From contig JANTHP010000010.1 in NCBI GenBank assembly GCA_024762395.1, forward strand, positions 1-32,981: a stretch of DNA of 32,981 nt, given 5' to 3'. This document shows, one piece after another, positions 1 through 8,050 of this stretch; position 1 is the first letter of the stretch, and each line of letters begins with the position of its first letter. The notes beneath the pieces are model-generated. The model ran no database searches. It worked only from the letters and a program-made list of their open reading frames with translations, and was not told the DNA's origin. Position numbers and translations under genes: made by a program. The stretch is from Anaerolineae bacterium. Its GTDB lineage: Bacteria; Chloroflexota; Anaerolineae; Promineifilales; Promineifilaceae.

Positions 1-2502
1 CTTATCAAATATGATCCGTACAGCGAGGCGGCGCGGCGGCAGATGATGCGTTTGCTGGCGCGCAGCGGGCAGCGCAACGCGGCGCTGGCGCATTACGACC
101 AGTTCCGCCAATTTTTGGCCGACGAGATTGGCGTTTCGCCGCAGCCGGAAACGAATGCGCTGTATGAACGGATTAAATTGGCGAATCCCCAACAGCACAA
201 TTTGCCGCCGCAGCCAACGCCGTTTGTGGGGCGGACGGCCGAATTGGCGGCCATCGAAAAACGGCTGACTGATCCCGACTGCCGTTTACTGACTATCGTC
301 GGGCCGGGCGGGATGGGAAAAACGCGGCTGGCGGTGGAGGCGGCGGGGCGGCAGGTGGGGCGTTTTTTGAATGGGGTCTTTTTTGTGTCGTTAACGGCCG
401 TTACCCCCATCCCCTCCTCTGACGCCGCCGACCTCATTGTTGAAGCAGCAGCGGAATCGGTGGGATTTGCGTTTCAGGGCGGTGACTCGCTCCAAAATGA
501 ACTGGTTGATTATTTGCGGCAGAAGGAACTGCTGCTGATTCTGGATAATTTTGAACATTTGCTGGCGGCGACGCCGCTGCTGGGCCATATTTTGGCGCAA
601 GCGCCGGATGTGGAACTGCTGGTTACGTCGCGGGAGCGGCTGCGTTTGCAGGGAGAATGGGTGTATGAACTGCATGGTCTGCCGCGCCCGGCTTCCGATC
701 AATCCGACATGATGCAATCGGAGGCGGTGCAGTTATTTTTGCAAAGCGCACGGCGGGCGGGGATGGCTTTTGAACTGGATACGGCCACTTCGACAGGCTC
801 AGCGCTGGCCGTTTATCCCGCCATTAGCCGCATTTGCCATTTGGTACGCGGAATGCCGTTGGCCATTGAGTTGGCCGCCAGTTGGGCGCGTTTGCTCACT
901 CCCCAGGAAATAGCTGCCGAGATTGAGAACAATCTCTCTTTTCTCACCTCAACGCTGCGCGATTTACCGGAACGACACCAAAGTATGCAGGCGGTCTTTG
1001 ACGCCTCCTGGCAGCTTTTGCAGCCGGATGAGCAAGCGGCGATGGCGCGATTGTCGGTTTTTCGGGGACGGTTCAGCCGCGAGGCGGCGCAAATCGTGGC
1101 CGATGTCTCGCTGTCCGGGCTGTTGGCGTTGGTGGATAAGTCGTTGGTGCGGAAGATGAATGGCGCTTTTCAACTCCACACATTGCTGCGCCAATATGCC
1201 GGGGAGAAGTTGACCCGACACCCTGAATGGGAAATGACGGCGCGGGAGCGATACGGCCGTTACTATGCCCAATTTTTGCAGCAACGGGAACAATCCCTGC
1301 TGCAGCGCGGCCAAAAACAAGTCCTGGCTGAAATCAGCGCCGAGTTGGACAATGTACGCGCCGCCTGGCAGTGGCTAATTCAGGGAAAAAGGGTGGATTT
1401 ACTCGATCAGGCGTTGGCGGGGATGTACCTTTTTTACTGGGCGCGTAGTTGGCTGAGCGAAGGCGGCGCCGCTTTCCAAAGCGCCGCTGCCATCGCCGAC
1501 GATGAGCTGGTTTTGGCGCGCATTTTGTGGCGCCAGGCTGATTTTGCCGCCTGGCTGGGCCATTTTGACGAGGCCCAATCCTTGTTTGCCCGCAGTTTGG
1601 CGATTTTGCACGCCGGTCATGCCTGGCAAGAGTTGGCGATGGCTTTGGAAGCGAACGGCCGTCTTTGCTACTGGCAGGGTAACTACGCCGCCGCCCGGCA
1701 AAAATTCGAGGAAAGCCTTGCCATTTCCCGTGAAATTGACGACCCGTTTGGACAGGCGCAGTCGCTGAACAGTTTAGCCAATGCTTTGTGCGCGGAGAGC
1801 TGCGATTACGCCGCCGCTGAAGAGCTGCTTGCCGAAAGTTTAGCTATCTCACAAAAATTAGGCGACGGCTTCGGCATCGCTAAAGTGATCATCAACCAGG
1901 GCGCAACCGCGCAAGAGACCGGCGATTTGGAACGCGCCCGGCAGCTTTTCCAACGAAGTTTGGCTCTTTACCGGGAAGTTGACTACCAGTATGGGATTTC
2001 GGCGGCGCTTGGTTATCTGGGTCAAGTGACAGCGGAGATGGGCGATTATGAGGCGGCGGCGGATTTAATAGAACAAAGTCTGGCGATTTATCGGGAATCG
2101 GGCAACCGGCGCGCTGTTGTTGACGCTTTGGGGCAATTAGCCGAGGTTGTCATCCAAAACGGCGATTTGGCGGCGGCGAAACGCCATTATGCGGAGGCGC
2201 TGCTTTTGGCGCAGACGCTGCGATTGCCCCGGTTGGTTCAGGAATTGTTGACGGCCGTTGCCCAATTAGCCCACACCGAAGGAGACAGCCTTCAGGCTCT
2301 CAAAATAATCGCCTTTGTGCTGGCTCAACCCGACGTCGGGCCAGCGTTGCAAGAGAGCGCCAACGGTCTGCTAAATCAGCTAACGGCAGCCATCCCGTCC
2401 GCCGAAGCTGACAACTACCGCAAACAAGGCGAAAGCATGACCGCCAAAGCCCTAATCCAAGAAGTTATGAGCAAGATGTTACTCTTGAAACAACAAATAT
2501 GA
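1..2502 (+). CDS. AfsR/SARP-like regulator with NB-ARC-type ATPase and TPR tail (5' end outside window)
   Basis: The reading frame is open from base 1, so the ATG at 43 is internal and the true start lies upstream. What remains begins in the last part of a bacterial transcriptional activator domain (BTAD), with the typical ending ARSGQRNAALAHYDQF. A STAND/NB-ARC-type ATPase follows: Walker A GPGGMGKT at codons 101-108 of the open frame, Walker B LLLILDNFE, and the TSRERL sensor segment. The last 400 residues are alanine-rich TPR-like helical pairs. In this family nucleotide-dependent switching links an inducer or partner to DNA binding by the N-terminal winged helix, which is missing here. 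The stop overlaps the start of the next gene by four bases (ATGA), so the two paralogs are probably translationally coupled. A CTTCGACAGGCTCAG repeat at 788-802 sits in frame within the ATPase. Target genes are unknown. Confidence 0.85.
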   Translation, partial: LIKYDPYSEAARRQMMRLLARSGQRNAALAHYDQFRQFLADEIGVSPQPETNALYERIKLANPQQHNLPPQPTPFVGRTAELAAIEKRLTDPDCRLLTIVGPGGMGKTRLAVEAAGRQVGRFLNGVFFVSLTAVTPIPSSDAADLIVEAAAESVGFAFQGGDSLQNELVDYLRQKELLLILDNFEHLLAATPLLGHILAQAPDVELLVTSRERLRLQGEWVYELHGLPRPASDQSDMMQSEAVQLFLQSARRAGMAFELDTATSTGSALAVYPAISRICHLVRGMPLAIELAASWARLLTPQEIAAEIENNLSFLTSTLRDLPERHQSMQAVFDASWQLLQPDEQAAMARLSVFRGRFSREAAQIVADVSLSGLLALVDKSLVRKMNGAFQLHTLLRQYAGEKLTRHPEWEMTARERYGRYYAQFLQQREQSLLQRGQKQVLAEISAELDNVRAAWQWLIQGKRVDLLDQALAGMYLFYWARSWLSEGGAAFQSAAAIADDELVLARILWRQADFAAWLGHFDEAQSLFARSLAILHAGHAWQELAMALEANGRLCYWQGNYAAARQKFEESLAISREIDDPFGQAQSLNSLANALCAESCDYAAAEELLAESLAISQKLGDGFGIAKVIINQGATAQETGDLERARQLFQRSLALYREVDYQYGISAALGYLGQVTAEMGDYEAAADLIEQSLAIYRESGNRRAVVDALGQLAEVVIQNGDLAAAKRHYAEALLLAQTLRLPRLVQELLTAVAQLAHTEGDSLQALKIIAFVLAQPDVGPALQESANGLLNQLTAAIPSAEADNYRKQGESMTAKALIQEVMSKMLLLKQQI

Positions 2503-5500
2503 CGGAGCGACTGAATATACAATTGTTGGGAAGTATGACGGTGATGCGCGGGAGCAAGCCGGTGACGGGGTTGGTCACGCGCAAGGCGGAGGCTTTGTTG
2601 GCGTATTTGGTTATGCAGAAACGGCCGTTTCCCCGCGAACTTCTAGCCGATTTACTCTGGGACGACCGCTCCCAGGAGCAGGCATTGGCCAACCTGCGCT
2701 CCCTCCTCTCCAGCTTGCGACGCAAACTCAAGCCATACCTCATTGTCACCCGCCAGACCATCGCCTTCAACCATGAGAGCGATTACTGGCTGGATGTGGC
2801 GGCGTTTGAGGCGGGATTAGAGATTGGAGATCAGAAATTAACTACGAATCTCCAATCTCCAATCTCCAATCTCAGCGAAGTGATTTCCCTTTACCATGAC
2901 GATTTTCTGGCCGGTTTTCACATTCGGGAGGCGCACCGTTTTGAGGAGTGGGCGATTTTGCAGCGGGAACGGCTGCGGCGGTTGGCGGCGATGGCTTTGC
3001 GGCGGTTGGCGGATGATAGTTTGCGTAACGGCCGTTACCCCCAAGGCATTGACTACGTTAACCGGCTTATCAGCCTGGACAACCTCAACGAACGCGCCCA
3101 TCGCCAAAAAATGCTCCTGCTGGCCCGCAGCGGACAGCGCAACGCCGCCTTGCAGCAGTACGAAGCGTGCCGCCAAATCCTGAGCGAAGAACTAGGCGTC
3201 GAACCGGCGGCGGCGACGACGGAACTATTTACGCGGCTGCGCGGGCTGACTTTCCCGCCGCCGTACAACCTGCCGCCGCCGCCCAGCCCGTTCGTGGGGC
3301 GCAGCGTGGAGATGGCCGACGTGCGCCGCCATCTGCTCAATCCGGCCGAGCGGCTGGTGACGCTGGTCGGCCCCGGCGGGATTGGCAAAACGCGGCTGGC
3401 GCTGGAAACGGCTCGGCGCATGGTCCAAGAACAGCCGGGACAATTTTTTGACGGCGTGTTTTATGCGCCTTTGGCGGCGGTAACGGCCGTGCAGCAGCTT
3501 CCCAACCAAATCGCCCACGCCATTGGGTTTGCCTTTCAAGGTTCCGAACCACGCGGCGCGCAGCTTGTCAACCATCTGCGCGACAAGGAAGCGCTGCTGA
3601 TTTTGGACAATTACGAGCAGTTTCTGGGCGCGGATGACGCTTGCGCGGCGCTCATCGCTGCTATTTTGCGGGATGCGCCCCATGTTACCCTGCTTGTCAC
3701 CTCCCGCGAGCGGCTGAATTTGTATGAGGAGGCGGTGTTTGAGACGCATGGTTTGCATGTGCCGCCGCCGGATGCGGAAGAGCCGGAGCAGTATACGGCC
3801 GTCAAACTGTTTATGCAGCGCGTCGCCCGTCTGCGCCGCGACTGCCGTCCGTCGCCGAATGAGCTGGCTTCCATTGTCCGCTCTTGCCGCCTGCTAGACG
3901 GGGCGCCGCTGGCGATTGAGTTGGCCGCCGGTTGGACGCGCCGGCATAGTTTTGCCGAGATTGAAGCTGAAATTGCGGCTAGTTTTGATTTTCTGCAAAC
4001 GAATTTTCGCAATGTGCCCGCGCGTCAGCGCAGTATGCGGGCTGTTTTTGACCATTCGTGGCAGCTTCTGACGGCGCAAGAGCAGGCGGTTTTTGCCCGG
4101 CTGGCCGTTTTCCCGGATAGTTTTACGCTGGCGGCGGCGCAGGCTGTTGTCGCTAATTTGTCGGATGAAGGGCTGATTATGGCATTGGCGGACAAGTCGC
4201 TGCTGGAGCGGGAGCCGGACGGCCGTTACCAAATTCATCCCCTTTTGCGCCAATATGCGCGGGAGAAGCTGGGCGCGGAGGAGGCGCTGGCAACGGCCGT
4301 CGCCCAACGGCACAGCGCGTACTACCTGACTTTTATTGAGCAAATGGAAAGCGGCGAATCCCTGCCCGAGCGCGCCGCCATCGAGAAAGAACTGCCAAAT
4401 GTAACGGCCGTGTGGCAGCGCGCGGTTCGCAGCCAGGCTTTTGCCGACCTGGATCGCATCATTCCTACCCTGCAAAATTTTTACAATATCCAAAGCTGGT
4501 TTCAGGAAGGGATAGATTTATTCCAATTCGCTCTCGACCAACTAGGCGAGGCTGCCGACGCGGCTCAGGCGCAAACCGTATGCGATTTATGGGCGCGAAA
4601 AGCGCGGCTGCACATCCACATCGGCCAAATGCGCCAGGCGGAGACGGCGCTGGCGCAGGCCGCCGCCGCATTGGGCCGCGTGGACGACCCGGAGCGGCGT
4701 TCGCTGATTCTCAGCTACCTTTCCATGACCAATTTTTATGCCGGCCGTTACGATGAGGCGATTCGGCTGCTGCATGAAGCGCTGCCGCTGGCGCTGCAAG
4801 CCGACGACATGGACGGCATCGCCTTTTCCTACAATTTTCTGGGAAGCTGTTACAAGGCGAAAGGGGATTATGCGCAGGCGAATGCCAGTTTTAAGCAGTC
4901 GCTGGACGCTTACCGGCAGTTGGGGGACGAGGTGGGCGCGGGGATCGCGCTGCATAATTTGGGCAATCTGGCGCAGGCGATGGGCGAGTTTGAGCGTTCT
5001 TTGGCTTATTACCGGCAATGTAATGCGCTGTTTAAGGCAACAGATTACACGCAGGGAGTGGCGACGGCTTCGGCCAATGCGGGGCGGCTGGCGCTGCAAA
5101 TGGAGAATTATGCCGAGGCGGAAAAGCTGCTGGCGGAGGCGCTGCGGCTTAAGGAGCAGATACATGATGAGCGGGGAATGGCGGTGGCGTTGGTGGGACT
5201 GGGTGCGGTGGCGGCGGAAACAGGCCGGTTGGCGGCGGCGCGGGAGCATCTGGCGCGGGGGCTGGCGCTGGCGCAGCAGTCGGGCGATGTGAAGACGACG
5301 TTGGAGGGGGTGGGGGTGACGGCCGTTTACGCTCATCGTCTCCATCAATCCCAAACGGCCGCGCAGTTGGCTGCCTACATCCTCAACTACCCGATGGCGG
5401 CGCAGGAGGTGCGTCAACAGGCGGAGAAGCTGGCGAGCGAATTGGAATTGACGGCCGTGCCGCCGTCCAAGGAACTGGATGAATTGGCGACGGAGTTGCT

Positions 5501-5525
5501 GGCTGGTTTGCTGGCGGGGGAATGA
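2499..5525 (+). CDS. AfsR/SARP-like transcriptional regulator: winged helix, BTAD, NB-ARC ATPase, TPRs
   Basis: This is a complete 1008-residue paralog of the upstream gene. Residues 1-100 form the OmpR-like winged helix (the RKAEALLAYLV and ANLRSLLSSLRRKL segments are typical). Residues about 125-250 are the BTAD, 270-600 the STAND ATPase with Walker A GPGGIGKT at 291-298, Walker B ALLILDNYE and LVTSRERL, and 620-1000 TPR repeats. The ATG at 2499 overlaps the preceding stop by four bases, which fixes the start. Such proteins are cytoplasmic transcription regulators whose ATPase and TPR parts receive the signal. Oddly, residues 106-126, between winged helix and BTAD, are encoded by a heptamer fold-back array (2815-2874) of the kind otherwise found between genes. 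The two genes look like a tandem duplication that has since diverged. Function beyond regulation cannot be read from the sequence. Confidence 0.9.
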   Translation: MTERLNIQLLGSMTVMRGSKPVTGLVTRKAEALLAYLVMQKRPFPRELLADLLWDDRSQEQALANLRSLLSSLRRKLKPYLIVTRQTIAFNHESDYWLDVAAFEAGLEIGDQKLTTNLQSPISNLSEVISLYHDDFLAGFHIREAHRFEEWAILQRERLRRLAAMALRRLADDSLRNGRYPQGIDYVNRLISLDNLNERAHRQKMLLLARSGQRNAALQQYEACRQILSEELGVEPAAATTELFTRLRGLTFPPPYNLPPPPSPFVGRSVEMADVRRHLLNPAERLVTLVGPGGIGKTRLALETARRMVQEQPGQFFDGVFYAPLAAVTAVQQLPNQIAHAIGFAFQGSEPRGAQLVNHLRDKEALLILDNYEQFLGADDACAALIAAILRDAPHVTLLVTSRERLNLYEEAVFETHGLHVPPPDAEEPEQYTAVKLFMQRVARLRRDCRPSPNELASIVRSCRLLDGAPLAIELAAGWTRRHSFAEIEAEIAASFDFLQTNFRNVPARQRSMRAVFDHSWQLLTAQEQAVFARLAVFPDSFTLAAAQAVVANLSDEGLIMALADKSLLEREPDGRYQIHPLLRQYAREKLGAEEALATAVAQRHSAYYLTFIEQMESGESLPERAAIEKELPNVTAVWQRAVRSQAFADLDRIIPTLQNFYNIQSWFQEGIDLFQFALDQLGEAADAAQAQTVCDLWARKARLHIHIGQMRQAETALAQAAAALGRVDDPERRSLILSYLSMTNFYAGRYDEAIRLLHEALPLALQADDMDGIAFSYNFLGSCYKAKGDYAQANASFKQSLDAYRQLGDEVGAGIALHNLGNLAQAMGEFERSLAYYRQCNALFKATDYTQGVATASANAGRLALQMENYAEAEKLLAEALRLKEQIHDERGMAVALVGLGAVAAETGRLAAAREHLARGLALAQQSGDVKTTLEGVGVTAVYAHRLHQSQTAAQLAAYILNYPMAAQEVRQQAEKLASELELTAVPPSKELDELATELLAGLLAGE
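2815..2874. repeat. Heptamer fold-back array inside a coding sequence
   Basis: Three forward heptamers (GATTAGA, GATTGGA, GATCAGA) are followed by a 12-base-scale spacer and four inverted heptamers (AATCTCC three times, AATCTCA). It spans 60 bp, i.e. 20 codons, and keeps the regulator frame open. The same words occur in the intergenic arrays at 9331-9393 and 20097-20159. Confidence 0.85.
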
Positions 5526-5532
5526 GGCTCGG

Positions 5533-5901
5533 ATGGAAAAAGAAACAAAACGCAAGACGATACACGGCCGTCTTTCCGGCTATTGGGAACAGGGGATGGA
5601 GGGACGTATTGATTACACGTTGGAACCGGATGATCCGAAAGACCGGGTGGATGGCAAATGGCCTATCCCGATACAGAACGGCCAATTTTTACGCATTTTT
5701 GATGAGAACGGCCGTGTGCTGTGGGCCGGAGAAATCAAGCTAAAATCGCGCCGCCGCTGGCTGTTTTTCTATGAAAAGCACGATTTGCCCAATGACATCT
5801 GGAATGATTGGACGCAAAAGGGTGTGCCTTATAAAACGTGGATTGGCTGGTTCTGGCAACGGCCGTCTTTACGCGCCGAATTGACAATTTGTCAAATTTA
5901 G
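5533..5901 (+). CDS. Hypothetical protein, 122 residues
   Basis: I do not recognise this protein. The ATG at 5533 lies seven bases after the regulator stop; the frame is also open upstream but only inside the regulator gene, so this start is preferred. The product is soluble, charged and rich in aromatic residues, with no signal peptide or membrane segment. A small beta-rich fold is plausible from segments such as GRIDYTLEP, NGRVLWAGEIKLKSRRRW and TWIGWFW. The tight spacing suggests it is co-transcribed with the two regulators. Two ACGGCCGT sites fall within it. Its last codons (LTICQI-stop) lie in a duplicated intergenic element whose other copy is at 6648-6723, so the present C terminus may have been shaped by that element. 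Confidence 0.6.
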   Translation: MEKETKRKTIHGRLSGYWEQGMEGRIDYTLEPDDPKDRVDGKWPIPIQNGQFLRIFDENGRVLWAGEIKLKSRRRWLFFYEKHDLPNDIWNDWTQKGVPYKTWIGWFWQRPSLRAELTICQI

Positions 5902-5934
5902 TCTGGTAAGCGCTTGGTCATGCTAGAAAATTTG

Positions 5935-6077
5935 GTTCTTTGGGAACTCGCGGGGTTTTAGGTTGCGAGTGGCGAGTGGCGAGCAGCGAGTGGCGAGCAG
6001 CGAGTGGCGTGTCCAGAGAACTTACTCGCTACCCGCCACCCGCCACTCATGTCAACCCCGTGAAATTCTAGAGACCC
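5935..6077. mobile_element. MITE-like 143-bp insertion with 9-bp target duplication
   Basis: The insertion is bounded by GAAAATTTG at 5926-5934 and again at 6078-6086, exactly where the second copy of the surrounding element is continuous. The ends are imperfect inverted repeats (TCTTTGGGAACTCGCGGGG on the left, about 15 of 21 positions matching the inverted right end). The core is a heptamer fold-back array. It encodes no transposase, so any movement would depend on an enzyme elsewhere. A related end, AACCCCGCGAATTCCCAAAG, appears in reverse orientation at 9451-9470. Confidence 0.65.
5965..6051. repeat. Heptamer fold-back array (GCGAGTG/GCGAGCA words)
   Basis: Six contiguous heptamers at 5965-6006 (GCGAGTG or GCGAGCA) face four inverted heptamers at 6024-6051 (ACTCGCT, ACCCGCC, ACCCGCC, ACTCATG). 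The arms can pair as an imperfect hairpin. The array forms the core of the 5935-6077 insertion. Confidence 0.85.
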
Positions 6078-6144
6078 GAAAATTTGACAAATCTTCTTGG
6101 CAGCGCTGTATAGTTACAAGTTAAAAACGAACGAACCTGTAAGA

Positions 6145-6339
6145 TTACTCCCCGTTTGTTTCATCTGGGGCGGTTTTATCAAGTTGTTGTAAAAAGAAAA
6201 TGAGTTGGGTCATATTGGCAAAGCCGTGCCGCTCGCCGGTATGGGGGTCTTCCAGCATCGCACGGAAAGGTAAATCGGGTGTTTCGCGCCACAGACGCAG
6301 TAGGAAGGCCCAGTAATTTGCTTGTGTTTGGTCGCTCAT
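6145..6339 (-). CDS. Small conserved-looking hypothetical protein, 64 residues
   Basis: The product begins MSDQTQANYWAFLLRLWRE and contains DPHTGERHGFANMTQLIFFLQ. I recall short proteins and domains with this layout (an arginine and tryptophan-rich helix, then a DPxTGERxGFA segment and a phenylalanine-rich helix) as common in Chloroflexota, but the function is unknown. The ATG at 6339 is preceded by AAAAGGA about 11 bases upstream; a GTG at 6369 is possible but would place the ribosome site inside the coding region. The gene stands alone between the two copies of the promoter-like element. The product is cytoplasmic, without membrane segments. Confidence 0.6.
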   Translation of the reverse strand: MSDQTQANYWAFLLRLWRETPDLPFRAMLEDPHTGERHGFANMTQLIFFLQQLDKTAPDETNGE

Positions 6340-6461
6340 CGTGCTTGTATCCTTTTCTCTCCCATTCACAGCAGTGTAGATGTCCAGCGATCAAAAAACG
6401 ATCGAGCGTTGACATTTCTAAATTACTAGCGTTGCTCCTAAATAACAGAACCTGGATTTTT

Positions 6462-6532
6462 GGACGCAGATTAACGCTGATTGCGCTGATTTTTGGCTTT
6501 TTATCTGTGTTATCTTGCGTTTATCAGCGTCC
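6462..6532. repeat. Nonamer fold-back array (ACGCAGATT-type words)
   Basis: The left arm contains ACGCAGATT, AACGCTGATT and GCGCTGATT; the right arm contains TATCTGTGT, TATCTTGCG and TTATCAGCG. GGACGC at the left edge pairs with GCGTCC at the right edge. The words resemble those at 31091-31177. Confidence 0.75.
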
Positions 6533-6647
6533 TATTTTAACTTTTCCGACAGCCTGCTAGACAAATCGCTGAAATTTCACTATATTCCCATTGGTATTCC
6601 CACCCCACTGAAATTTTAAATGGTAACTATTCGGGCATCCTCTTAGA

Positions 6648-6723
6648 TTTGTCAAATTTGGCCTGGTCAACGTATGGTCATGCTAAAAAATTTGACAAAT
6701 CTTCTCGCCAGTGCTGTATAGTT
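6648..6723. repeat. Promoter-like duplicated element, copy 2 (intact)
   Basis: This is the uninterrupted counterpart of 5888-6115. It contains an inverted repeat, AGATTTGTCAAATTT at its left and AAATTTGACAAATCT in the middle, separated by about 28 bp. The right part of that palindrome overlaps the TTGACA hexamer, so a dimeric repressor could occlude the promoter; that is inference. Confidence 0.75.
6692..6722 (+). promoter_or_regulatory. Probable sigma-70-type promoter for the phosphofructokinase gene
   Basis: TTGACA (6692-6697) and TATAGT (6717-6722) are separated by 19 bp, long but identical to the spacing in copy 1. It lies about 95 bp before the start codon and nothing else intervenes. 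Confidence 0.5.
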
Positions 6724-6816
6724 GCTTTAAATGTAAGGGTTCAGCATCTGATGATGAACTGAGTGTCTAATTTGCGCTGATTTGCTGAACGCTAATTTGT
6801 ATAAAAGGAGTACACA

Positions 6817-7983
6817 ATGAGAATTGGTATTTTGACAGGCGGCGGGGATGTACCCGGCCTAAATCCATCTATCAAAACGGTTGTCTATCGGGCAATTGAT
6901 GAGGGGCATGAAGTTGTCGGCATCCGGCGCGGCTGGGGTGGCTTATTGGAGTTTAATCGGGATAATCCTGACAGTGTTTCTCATCACGTTATTCCCTTGG
7001 ACAAGCAGCGCGTGCGTACGGTTGACCGAACTGGCGGCACATTTTTGCATACCAGCCGCACGCACCCCGGCAAGGTAAGACCTGACGCCGTGCCGGATTT
7101 TCTGCGTGATCCGGAACACCTGGAAGCAGAAGAAAATGACACAAACTTGCGCGATTTCACGCCGCATGTTCTAAAAAATCTGGAATATCTGGGTATTGAT
7201 ACGCTTATCCCTATTGGCGGCGATGATACGTTGAGCTATGGCGAACGGCTGCACAGTGAGGGCTTCCCGGTGGTAGCTATTCCCAAAACGATGGATAACG
7301 ATGTGTATGGAACGGATTATTGTATTGGATTTAGTACGGCCGTTACCCGCAGCGTCCAATTCATCAACCAGTTACGCACCAGCACCGGTTCCCACGAGCG
7401 TATTGCTGTTGTAGAGTTATTCGGCCGTAACAGCGGCGAAACCAGCCTCATCAGCTCCTATTTGGCCGGCGTAGACCGCGCCCTCATCTCTGAAGTTCCC
7501 TTCGACCCCGAACGGCTGGCCGAATTAGTTATGCAAGATAAAGCCTCCAATCCCAGCCATTACGCCATGGTCACTATTAGCGAAGGCGCCCACATGATTG
7601 GCGGCAAAATCGTTGAATATGGGGAAGCGGATGCTTACGGCCACAAAAAATTAGGCGGTATCGGGGAAATCACCAGCGAGGCAATTAAGAAATTGACGGG
7701 GCACAGCATCATCAACCAACGTCTCGGTTATTTGATGCGTTCCGGCGCGCCCGACGCACTGGATTTAATGGTTGCCGTTAATTTTGCCAATATGGCGATG
7801 GATTTGATTACTTCTGGCGCCAGCGGGCGCATGGTGGCTTTGCGCGATGGCACGTATACGCACATTCCAATGAATACCGTTACCAGTGGCGTCAAGCGCG
7901 TGGATGTTGACGAGTTGTACGACAAAACACAATACCGCCCCAAAGTCCGTCACGTTTTGGGCAAACCGATGTTCCTTTACTAA
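6817..7983 (+). CDS. pfkA: 6-phosphofructokinase, PPi-type active-site residues
   Basis: The product (388 residues) phosphorylates fructose 6-phosphate in glycolysis and acts in the cytoplasm. Visible PFK features are the N-terminal [13 protein letters not shown] loop, IGGDDTL at 133-139, PKTMDND at 156-162 with catalytic Asp160, and the FGRNSGE segment that matches the fructose-phosphate-binding MGR motif. The aspartate after GGD (Asp137, where Escherichia coli has Gly104) and Lys157 (E. coli Gly124) are, in the published family comparisons, the signature of pyrophosphate-dependent enzymes, so PPi may replace ATP as donor and the reaction may be reversible. The ATG follows AAAAGGAG by six bases. 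The gene converges on a second PFK paralog across a short hairpin-rich gap. ATP use cannot be excluded from sequence alone. Confidence 0.9.
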   Translation: MRIGILTGGGDVPGLNPSIKTVVYRAIDEGHEVVGIRRGWGGLLEFNRDNPDSVSHHVIPLDKQRVRTVDRTGGTFLHTSRTHPGKVRPDAVPDFLRDPEHLEAEENDTNLRDFTPHVLKNLEYLGIDTLIPIGGDDTLSYGERLHSEGFPVVAIPKTMDNDVYGTDYCIGFSTAVTRSVQFINQLRTSTGSHERIAVVELFGRNSGETSLISSYLAGVDRALISEVPFDPERLAELVMQDKASNPSHYAMVTISEGAHMIGGKIVEYGEADAYGHKKLGGIGEITSEAIKKLTGHSIINQRLGYLMRSGAPDALDLMVAVNFANMAMDLITSGASGRMVALRDGTYTHIPMNTVTSGVKRVDVDELYDKTQYRPKVRHVLGKPMFLY

Positions 7984-7996
7984 AAAGCTAGAGGAC

Positions 7997-8050
7997 GGAG
8001 ATAGAGATAGAGAGGAGCATCTTCTACCTCTATCTCCAAACTCTATCTCT
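7997..8050. terminator. Fold-back repeat between convergent PFK genes, probable two-way terminator
   Basis: GGAGATAGAG repeats on the left pair with CCTCTATCTCC and CTCTATCTCT on the right around a short AT-rich loop. It fills the whole gap between the two stops and belongs by style to the short-word fold-back arrays. There is no long T run. Confidence 0.5.

Larger units (their letters stand above)
5888..6115. repeat. Promoter-like duplicated element, copy 1, split by an insertion
   Basis: Bases 5888-5934 plus 6087-6115 together match the uninterrupted copy at 6648-6723 over about 75 bp with roughly ten differences. Shared landmarks are TTTGTCAAATTT, TGGTCATGCTA, AATTTGACAAATCTTCT and CTGTATAGTT. 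TTGACA at 6084-6089 and TATAGT at 6109-6114, spaced 19 bp, look like a sigma-70-type promoter reading rightward. No plus-strand gene follows directly, so this copy may be a relic. Confidence 0.75.
6340..6816. other. Repeat-rich intergenic gap without a gene
   Basis: No credible coding frame was found. It holds a small CGATC-loop-GATCG hairpin near 6388-6406 upstream of the minus-strand gene, a nonamer fold-back array (6462-6532), the word GGTATTCCCACC at 6593-6604 that recurs at 11119-11130, and the promoter-like element copy 2. Confidence 0.6.

Noticed and set aside
43-45. ATG 43 as the true start of the first regulator
   Set aside because: The frame is open to base 1 and the sequence before it is typical BTAD, so the gene begins outside the window.
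4587-5555. 322-residue open frame on the minus strand opposite the second regulator
   Set aside because: It is a shadow of a GC-rich gene: arginine/glutamine-rich, without recognisable motifs, and fully overlapped by a confident coding region.
5965-6051. Possible CRISPR array
   Set aside because: Units are only 7 bp and contiguous, without spacers; no cas genes are nearby.
6279-6560. 93-residue plus-strand frame in the gap before the phosphofructokinase
   Set aside because: It crosses the opposite-strand small gene and the nonamer array, with no ribosome site and no protein-like composition.
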